Assembly (NCBI GenBank): GCA_900547305.1 | Contig: URGH01000047.1 | Span: 1 to 19,336 of the forward strand | DNA length: 19,336 nt | Origin: an uncultured Oscillospiraceae bacterium | GTDB taxonomy: Bacteria; Bacillota; Clostridia; Oscillospirales; Acutalibacteraceae | Direction: 5' to 3' | Shown: piece after piece, positions 14,495-19,336 of the stretch | Position numbering within the stretch: position 1 is the first letter of the stretch | How the letters are laid out: every line of letters starts with the position of its first letter | Notes under the pieces: model-generated | Told to the model about the DNA's origin: nothing | What the model saw: only the letters and a program-made list of their open reading frames with translations | The model's database searches: none | Program-made: the position numbers and the translations under genes

Positions 14495-16277
14495 GAACCC
14501 CCCAAAAAAACACAGCACCCTGTCAAATACGCTCTTCGCGCTTAAATGGCAGTTTGAAATCGCGCCCGCATACACCGTGTTTACGCTTATGCAGACCGTG
14601 CTCGGCGATGTTGTAACGCTTTTTGAGCACACGTTTTTAACGGCGTACATTATAAGCTGCGTTGAGCAAAAGAAAACACTTACCGATGTGCTGTATTTTC
14701 TAATTCCTGTGGCAATAGCAGTGTTTATAAAGCTGATGCTTAACACCGTTTTCGACGCTTACATAGCGCCCGCCGAAAGGGAAAAAATACAAATGAAAAT
14801 GCGTATGCGGCTTTATGAAAAGGCGGCTTCTTTAGAGCTTGCAAGGTATGACGACTCGGGATTTTACAACGACTTTGTTTGGGCAATGCAAAAAGCGCCC
14901 GACCACATAACCGGAGCGGTCGGGGCGTTTAATACGCTTTTAAGCCGAATTACGGTAAGCATTATCGCGGGCGCGTATATCATTTCGGTTGACGCGGTCT
15001 CGCTTTTAATTTTAGTGTTTTTAATTCCGCTTACATATTTTTCCGGGCGTGTAATAAATAAGCGCGCAATGAAAATGCAAGAGGAAATTGTGCCCGTGCA
15101 AAGGCGCAGCGACTATGTGAGCAGAATTTTTTACCTTGCCGATTATGTAAAAGATCTAAAAACCGGCAATATAAGCCCAAAATTGGAAAAGGATTTATCC
15201 GATTCCACAGAGGATATGCGCGCGATAGTTAAAAAACGCCAAAAGCCCATAATCGCACTGCGTGTAGCAACGGAATCGACAGCCGACATTATAATAAGCG
15301 GCGTATATCTTTCCTACCTGTTTTTTAAGGCTTTGGTGCTCGGCAAGTTCGGCTTAGGCTCGCTGCTCGGCGTTTATAATTCAACCCAGACCCTTAACGG
15401 AAAGGTTTTGACCGCCGTTTCAAATTTATCGGAATTTCAAAACCACAGCCTTTATATTGAAAAGCTGCGTCGCTTTTCGGAAACCGAAAACACTATGGAG
15501 GATAACGGGCGCAAAGCCTTACCCGCGGGCGGCGATATAGTTCTTCGCAATGTGGAATTTACATATCCCGGCAACAGTGAGCCGACCCTAAAGGACGTAA
15601 GCTGCTCCTTTAAAAGGGGAGAAAAGGTTGCGCTTGTCGGCTTTAACGGCGCGGGTAAATCCACGCTTATAAAGCTGATTTTAAGGCTTTACGACCCAAC
15701 GGGCGGCGAAATAAGCTACGGCGGGGAGAATATAAAAAACTACCGCATTGCGGATTACAAGGGCTGCTTCGGCGTTTTGTTTCAGGATTATGAGCTTATA
15801 GCAACAGACCTTGCGCACAATATATCAGCCGATAATAAACCGCTTGATATAAAAAAGGCGGACGAGGCGCTTAAAAAATCCGCGTTTTGGGATAAATTTG
15901 AAACTCTGCCGAACGGCTATGAAACACAGCTTACAAAGGAATTTGACGAGAGCGGCTTTAACCCCTCGGGCGGCGAAAAGCAGAAAATAGCGCTGGCGCG
16001 GGTGCTTTACGCCGATTCCGATATAATAATATTAGACGAACCCTCGGGCGCGCTTGACCCGATTGCGGAATATACCCTTAATAAAACCGTGACCGAGCTT
16101 TCAAGCGATAAAACGGTTATAATTATTTCTCACAGGCTTTCCACAACCCGCTTTGCCGATAAAATTTATATGCTGGCAAACGGTGAAATTATTGAAAGCG
16201 GCACTCACGAAAAACTTATAAAACAAAACGGCAAATATGCCGAAATGTTCCGCTTGCAGGCGGAAAAGTACAGGTAA
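14487..16277 (+). CDS. ABC exporter subunit B (membrane domain fused to ATPase)
   Basis: 596 residues, same layout as subunit A: a membrane domain to about residue 305 and a nucleotide-binding domain with Walker A GFNGAGKS (385-392), Q-loop LFQD, Walker B IIILDEP (513-519) with glutamate, and H549 in ISHRLST. Its signature motif reads PSGGE (493-497) instead of LSGGQ, so the ATP site completed by this motif may be less active, a common asymmetry in heterodimeric exporters. GGAGG lies within the end of subunit A, and the eight-base overlap indicates translational coupling. No clear terminator follows; the next promoter begins about 40 bases on. Confidence 0.9.
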   Translation: MNKNPPKKHSTLSNTLFALKWQFEIAPAYTVFTLMQTVLGDVVTLFEHTFLTAYIISCVEQKKTLTDVLYFLIPVAIAVFIKLMLNTVFDAYIAPAEREKIQMKMRMRLYEKAASLELARYDDSGFYNDFVWAMQKAPDHITGAVGAFNTLLSRITVSIIAGAYIISVDAVSLLILVFLIPLTYFSGRVINKRAMKMQEEIVPVQRRSDYVSRIFYLADYVKDLKTGNISPKLEKDLSDSTEDMRAIVKKRQKPIIALRVATESTADIIISGVYLSYLFFKALVLGKFGLGSLLGVYNSTQTLNGKVLTAVSNLSEFQNHSLYIEKLRRFSETENTMEDNGRKALPAGGDIVLRNVEFTYPGNSEPTLKDVSCSFKRGEKVALVGFNGAGKSTLIKLILRLYDPTGGEISYGGENIKNYRIADYKGCFGVLFQDYELIATDLAHNISADNKPLDIKKADEALKKSAFWDKFETLPNGYETQLTKEFDESGFNPSGGEKQKIALARVLYADSDIIILDEPSGALDPIAEYTLNKTVTELSSDKTVIIISHRLSTTRFADKIYMLANGEIIESGTHEKLIKQNGKYAEMFRLQAEKYR

Positions 16278-16316
16278 ACCTTGAAAAAATATATAGTAAA
16301 AAAGTTAAATTAACTC

Positions 16317-16345
16317 TTGACATATACGGGCGGGTGTGATATTAT
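16317..16345 (+). promoter_or_regulatory. Promoter of the DUF3793-flavodoxin operon
   Basis: TTGACA (16317-16322), 17-base spacer ending in TGTGA, TATTAT (16340-16345). A 13-base palindrome (AGTTAAATTAACT, 16303-16315) ends one base before the -35, which may be a further regulatory site or chance in AT-rich DNA. Confidence 0.8.
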
Positions 16346-16353
16346 ACATAAGC

Positions 16354-16371
16354 AGTTAGCCGTGACTAACT
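16354..16371. promoter_or_regulatory. Operator-like inverted repeat 1 (GTTAG-N6-CTAAC)
   Basis: AGTTAG and CTAACT flank a 6-base spacer, at the expected transcription start just downstream of the -10. A repressor here would block initiation. It shares half-sites and spacing with the second site at 16401. Confidence 0.6.
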
Positions 16372-16400
16372 AAAAGGTCGCGGATAATTTGTTCAGCTGT

Positions 16401-16418
16401 GGTTAGCAATTGCTAACC
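16401..16418. promoter_or_regulatory. Operator-like inverted repeat 2, a perfect 18-bp palindrome
   Basis: GGTTAGCAATTGCTAACC is its own reverse complement. Its core GTTAG-N6-CTAAC is the same as site 1, with centres 47 bases apart. The GGTTAG/CTAACC arms resemble half-sites of DtxR/IdeR-type iron boxes, though the classic box has a much shorter centre, so the regulator is uncertain. Confidence 0.6.
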
Positions 16419-16452
16419 GATTGAAAAAATCATACGGAAAGGGGATGTGTAA

Positions 16453-17004
16453 TTGTCGGAAGAAATTATTATTCGGCACTGTTCTCCGACGCTCGCGGGA
16501 ATTAAAACCGGAAATATGTTCATAAGTCCTTACAAAAACGTGAATGAAATGCGCGCCGATATTCGGTTGTGGAACAAAATGTTCTCGAAAAAAGGTATCC
16601 GCGTACTTCCGCTGAGGTACAACGGGCGCAACGCACTTATATACATTTACCGTCCATCCATGCTTTCGCGGGATTTACAGGATGAATCGGCATATGCTAT
16701 TCTCAGCAAGCGCGGGTACGGCGCGCATACTCCCGAGGGGTGCATTGCGCATCTCGTAAAACGCATGAGAGCCTGCGAAGAATTTCCGCATGAGGTCGGT
16801 TTGTTCCTCGGTTATCCGCCCGAGGATGTAAGCGGTTTTATTGAAAACAGAGCGGGAAAGTGCAAATGCGTGGGCTGCTGGAAAGTGTACGGCGACGAGA
16901 AAGCCGCCGGAAAGAAATTTGACGAATACAAAAAGTGTACGAAAATCTACACAAAACAGTATTCCGAGGGAAAAACTATTGAACGGCTGACCGTAGCCGG
17001 TTAA
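16453..17004 (+). CDS. DUF3793 family protein
   Basis: 183 residues from a TTG start at 16453, chosen because GGGGA lies about eight bases before it and the family N-terminus (IIRHCSPTLAGIKTGNMF) follows at once; the next ATG would remove it. Conserved family segments are visible: RVLPLRYNGRNALIYIYRPSML, then FPHEVGLFLGYPPEDVSGFIENR and a cysteine-rich KCKCVGCWKVYGD followed by KKCTKIY. No signal peptide or membrane helix, so cytoplasmic. The function of DUF3793 is not established. Its cysteine cluster suggests metal or Fe-S or heme contact, and a flavodoxin gene lies 31 bases downstream in the same unit, as is frequent in Clostridia as far as I recall. Confidence 0.87.
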   Translation: MSEEIIIRHCSPTLAGIKTGNMFISPYKNVNEMRADIRLWNKMFSKKGIRVLPLRYNGRNALIYIYRPSMLSRDLQDESAYAILSKRGYGAHTPEGCIAHLVKRMRACEEFPHEVGLFLGYPPEDVSGFIENRAGKCKCVGCWKVYGDEKAAGKKFDEYKKCTKIYTKQYSEGKTIERLTVAG

Positions 17005-17035
17005 TATAAAAAAACTATGAAAGGTTGAAATTATT

Positions 17036-17458
17036 ATGAGTAAAATAGCTGTTGTTTATTGGAGCGGTACGGGAAATACGGAGACTATGGCGGGTGCCGT
17101 TGCAGACGGCGCCAAAGCTGCGGGAGCCGAGGCTGTGCTTATGACCTCTGCAGAATTTTCCGCCGATATGATGGACTCCTACGACGCGGTTGCGTTCGGC
17201 TGCCCCGCAATGGGCGCCGAGGTTTTGGAGGAGGATGAATTTGCTCCGATGTTTGAAGCCTGCGAAAGCAAGCTGAAAGGGAAAAAGATCGCCCTCTTCG
17301 GCTCCTACGGCTGGGGCGACGGCGAATGGATGCGCAACTGGGGGGAAACCTGCAAGGCGGACGGCGCAGTTATGGCTTGCGATCCGGTAATCTGCAACGA
17401 CGCCCCCGATGACGACGCCGTTTCCGAGTGCAATAACCTCGGCAAGGCGCTTGCGTAA
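17036..17458 (+). CDS. Flavodoxin (short chain, FMN-binding)
   Basis: 140 residues, the short-chain length. The FMN phosphate loop is SGTGNTE (residues 10-16) after the first strand KIAVVYW; the aromatic/acidic flavin contacts lie in AFGCPAMGAEVLEEDEF and FGSYGWGDGEWMRNW, where tryptophan and tyrosine would stack on the isoalloxazine ring. Flavodoxin is a soluble one- or two-electron carrier that often replaces ferredoxin when iron is scarce. It shares a promoter with the DUF3793 gene, so both would respond to the paired operators upstream. AAAGG precedes the ATG at a rather long spacing of 11 bases. A large terminator follows. Confidence 0.95.
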   Translation: MSKIAVVYWSGTGNTETMAGAVADGAKAAGAEAVLMTSAEFSADMMDSYDAVAFGCPAMGAEVLEEDEFAPMFEACESKLKGKKIALFGSYGWGDGEWMRNWGETCKADGAVMACDPVICNDAPDDDAVSECNNLGKALA

Positions 17459-17477
17459 AAAAACAAAATAGTATGCT

Positions 17478-17540
17478 AAGCCCCGGAATTCCGCCGAACC
17501 CGACTTAAAATCGGTCAAAGCGGAATTTCGGGGTTTATTA
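17478..17540 (+). terminator. Terminator of the DUF3793-flavodoxin operon
   Basis: Arms at 17478-17494 and 17520-17536 form a 17-bp stem with two G-T pairs; the loop contains a small CCGA/TCGG stem. T-rich bases follow. A second small hairpin (AGCCG/CGGCT, 17560-17574) with a T-run backs it up. Confidence 0.75.
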
Positions 17541-17577
17541 TGCTTGCAGAGAATATAACAGCCGAAAAGCGGCTTTT

Positions 17578-17620
17578 TATAAAAAGAAGTTTGTTTTCCT
17601 ATAAAAGAAGTTTGTTTTTA
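17578..17620. repeat. Tandem direct repeat of about 21 bp
   Basis: Two adjacent units, 17578-17599 and 17600-17620, share TATAAAA(A)GAAGTTTGTTTT. They end four bases before the -35 box of the riboswitch promoter, so they may be AT-rich upstream elements or a slippage product. Confidence 0.6.
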
Positions 17621-17623
17621 CTA

Positions 17624-17652
17624 TTGCAATAATTGAGATAAATTGGTATAAT
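17624..17652 (+). promoter_or_regulatory. Promoter of the cobalamin riboswitch transcript
   Basis: TTGCAA (17624-17629), 17-base spacer, TATAAT (17647-17652). The transcript would begin near 17659, about 20 bases before the aptamer and about 415 bases before the start codon of the surface protein. Confidence 0.7.
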
Positions 17653-17678
17653 GTTTAAAACTTAATATCATATAAAAA

Positions 17679-17843
17679 GATACGGTTTGAAAAGTTGTTA
17701 GCTGAGTAGATGAAAAAGGAAATCAGGTTCGAGTCCTGAACAACCGCCATTACTGTATTTGAAAAAACGGGAGCATTGCATTTTCGGCAATATTTCCGCG
17801 CGGATTTTTTCGCAGCATCATAAGTCAGGATACCTGCCGTGTC
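17679..17843 (+). promoter_or_regulatory. Cobalamin (B12) riboswitch
   Basis: Conserved blocks appear in the right order: AAAAAGGAAATCAGG (17713-17727), a GAGTCC segment closing that stem, CCGCCATTACTGTA (17744-17757), a peripheral hairpin, and the B12 box AGTCAGGATACCTGCC (17823-17838). GATACGG (17679-17685) pairs with CCGTGTC (17837-17843) to close P1. The segment between ACTGTA and the B12 box is short, so this is a compact variant; which corrinoid it prefers cannot be read from sequence. A TTCGAGT stem-loop inside it imitates a tRNA T-arm. Confidence 0.85.
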
Positions 17844-17971
17844 TTTTTTGGTTCAACGCGTCTTTGGTGTGAGAAGTGCAACCGATTTATCGCTTTACAG
17901 CGTGGCTTTGGGTTTGTGCTTTTTAAATGCCGGGGTCGGGTTTTGCTGTATTATGTTATAAATCTGTTGTA

Positions 17972-18009
17972 CTCTTTTAACCTGTGCGGTTGAAAGAGTT
18001 TTTTATTTT
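17972..18009 (+). terminator. Strong terminator between the riboswitch and the surface-protein gene
   Basis: CTCTTTTAACC and GGTTGAAAGAG pair over 11 bases (one T-G) around TGTGC, then six T and an ATTTT run. It ends 64 bases before the ATG at 18073 and is the likely expression platform of the cobalamin riboswitch. A weaker hairpin with a T-run lies earlier at about 17876-17924. The 17844-17971 stretch holds no gene that I can see. Confidence 0.8.
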
Positions 18010-18072
18010 GCAAGGCGGGCAAAGCGGTTGAAAACCGAAATCAAAAAACATAAATTCAAGGGGGATTTTGTA

Positions 18073-19336
18073 ATGAACAAGCGGGTATTCAGCATTTTAC
18101 TTGCCTTGGCAATACTGTTTTCCGCATTGCCCATGGCGGTATCGGCCGACGAACAGAACGGGGATATTTCCGTTTCCACTTCAGCCGAGCTTGCGGCGTT
18201 TGCCGCGAGCGTTAACGGTGGAAACGACTATGCGGGGAAAACCGTGGTATTAAAAGCCGATATTAACCTCGGCGGAGAAAACAGCCCATGGACGGCAATA
18301 GGAAATAAAAGCAGTAAATTCAAAGGCACATTTGACGGAAATAATCACGTTGTCAGCGGTCTTTATATTGCGGAGGGCTCAAATATCGGGCTGTTCGGCT
18401 ATGTTGACGGCGGCACGGTTAAAAATGTTACCGTTCGCGGCTCTGTAAGCGGGTCAAGCAATGCGGCGGGCATTGTGGGCTATTTGAACGCTGGAAAGGT
18501 TGAAAACTGCGGAAACAATGCTTCGGTAAGCGGCGGCAGCGCCGTTGCGGGCGTTGTCGGATATGTCGGCGGCGCGTCTGTCATCAGCGGCTGCTATAAC
18601 TCGGGCGATATTAAGGGCACAACGGGCTATATAGGCGGCGTTACGGGTCAGCACTGGCGTGCGGGAGAGGTTACCGATTGTTACAACAGCGGAACGGTAA
18701 CAGGCCCCGCTACGGTAGGCGGAGTTGTGGGCGGACATAAAGCTGCCTCTCCCGTTCTTACAAATTGTTACAATGCTGGGCAGGTCGTAGATTCCGCGGG
18801 TTATAGCAACAATATCGGCGCGGTTATAGGCGCGAGCAGGGGAACAAACACAAACTGCTATTATATAAAAGGTACGGGCAGTGACACGAAGAGCGGTATT
18901 ACCGAAACAGAGACCCTTTCGGCGGCTGCTCTCGGTGCTGCATTTAAAGAAGATACCGACGGACTTAACGGCGGGCGTCCCGTTTTGAAATGGCAGCAAA
19001 AGACTCCCGACCTTATAATAGGAACTTACGGGGAGCTTAAAGCGTTTGCCGACAGCGTTAACGGCGGAAATACATATGAGGGGAAATATATACGCCTTGA
19101 TGTTAACGTTAACCTCGGCGGAAAAAGCAATGCGTGGACGGCAATAGGAAATAAAAGCAATAAATTCAAAGGCACGTTTGACGGAAATAATCACGTTGTC
19201 AGCGGTCTTTATATTGCGGAGGGGTCGTATATCGGGCTGTTCGGCTATGTTGACGGCGGCACGGTTAAAAACGTTACCGTTCGCGGCTCTGTCAGCGGGT
19301 CAAGCAATGCGGCGGGCATTGTAGGCTATTTAAACG
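18073..19336 (+). CDS. Secreted GLUG-repeat surface protein, 3' end missing
   Basis: Open from the ATG at 18073 to the window edge (421 codons), with AAGGGGGA seven bases upstream. The N-terminus is a classic signal peptide: MNKR, a hydrophobic core, and cleavage probably after VSA at residue 25. Each module begins with a segment like STSAELAAFAASVNGG, then a DINLGG and FKGTFDGNNHVVSGLYI stretch, followed by GLUG-type turns (GLFGYVDGGTVKNVTV, AGIVGYLNAGKVENC, GVVGYVGG, GGVTGQ, GGVVGG) that form a right-handed beta-helix-like rod. A second module begins near residue 316. Such proteins are cell-surface adhesins or scaffolds. The cobalamin riboswitch upstream suggests a corrinoid-related role. 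Anchor and C-terminal domains lie outside the window. Confidence 0.88.
   Translation, partial: MNKRVFSILLALAILFSALPMAVSADEQNGDISVSTSAELAAFAASVNGGNDYAGKTVVLKADINLGGENSPWTAIGNKSSKFKGTFDGNNHVVSGLYIAEGSNIGLFGYVDGGTVKNVTVRGSVSGSSNAAGIVGYLNAGKVENCGNNASVSGGSAVAGVVGYVGGASVISGCYNSGDIKGTTGYIGGVTGQHWRAGEVTDCYNSGTVTGPATVGGVVGGHKAASPVLTNCYNAGQVVDSAGYSNNIGAVIGASRGTNTNCYYIKGTGSDTKSGITETETLSAAALGAAFKEDTDGLNGGRPVLKWQQKTPDLIIGTYGELKAFADSVNGGNTYEGKYIRLDVNVNLGGKSNAWTAIGNKSNKFKGTFDGNNHVVSGLYIAEGSYIGLFGYVDGGTVKNVTVRGSVSGSSNAAGIVGYLN
18289..18490 (+). repeat. Long intragenic direct repeat, copy 1
   Basis: Matches 19135-19336 with nine differences over 202 bases by my count, offset 846 bases (282 codons). It encodes the WTAIGNKS to IVGYLN part of the GLUG module. 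Confidence 0.9.
19135..19336 (+). repeat. Long intragenic direct repeat, copy 2 (runs off the window)
   Basis: Second copy of 18289-18490; five of the nine differences are silent third-position changes, suggesting recent duplication or gene conversion with selection to keep the protein sequence. Flanking module sequence is much more diverged. Confidence 0.9.

Noticed and set aside
17540..17632. 30-codon frame starting MLAENITAEKRLF
   Set aside because: It begins in the flavodoxin terminator, reads through the tandem repeat and ends inside the riboswitch promoter; this fits regulatory DNA better than a gene.
17690..17750. tRNA-like sequence with T-arm (TTCGAGT), an acceptor-like GTTGTT/AACAAC pairing and GCCA end
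   Set aside because: It lacks an anticodon arm, and the same bases fit the conserved core of a cobalamin riboswitch, with the B12 box and P1 partner in the right places downstream.
18454..19194. 246-codon minus-strand frame
   Set aside because: It is the shadow of the GLUG-repeat gene, whose biased codons keep the opposite strand open.

Overview
The window looks like a chromosomal segment of an anaerobic Firmicute, probably a gut Clostridia lineage. Signs are strong Shine-Dalgarno sites, sigma-A type promoters with 17-bp spacers, NADP-type glutamate dehydrogenase, paired ABC half-exporters, DUF3793 with a short flavodoxin, and Mn and cobalamin riboswitches. I cannot name the species.

Left accessory part (1 to about 2.65 kb): the C-terminal three quarters of a large serine recombinase (plus strand), then on the minus strand a promoter-driven short gene carrying only the recombinase DNA-binding domain, overlapping a KilA-N domain gene. 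This looks like the end of an integrated element. A tRNA-Gln(TTG) with its own promoter and terminator follows.

Housekeeping part (2.9 to 12.3 kb): an AraC-type regulator, a lone feoA, a purB-glyA operon (purine and one-carbon metabolism), a small MarR-like regulator, groES-groEL with no recognisable CIRCE operator, gdhA, a HAD phosphatase, and the manganese exporter gene mntP behind a yybP-ykoY Mn riboswitch whose closing stem overlaps a terminator.

Right accessory part (12.37 to 19.3 kb): a 200-bp gene-free cluster of hairpins; an overlapping pair of ABC exporter subunits; a DUF3793-flavodoxin operon whose promoter region carries two GTTAG-N6-CTAAC inverted repeats, suggesting metal (iron) control; then a cobalamin riboswitch and a strong terminator ahead of a secreted GLUG-repeat protein that runs off the right edge. 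That protein carries a near-identical internal duplication with an 846-bp period.

The most interesting system is the last one: a secreted, modular surface protein apparently under vitamin B12 control, which suggests a role in capturing corrinoids outside the cell. Second is the DUF3793-flavodoxin operon with paired operators. A hairpin sequence present at 7221 and, inverted, at 12372 (with a degenerate relative at 9388) looks like a dispersed repeat used as a terminator.
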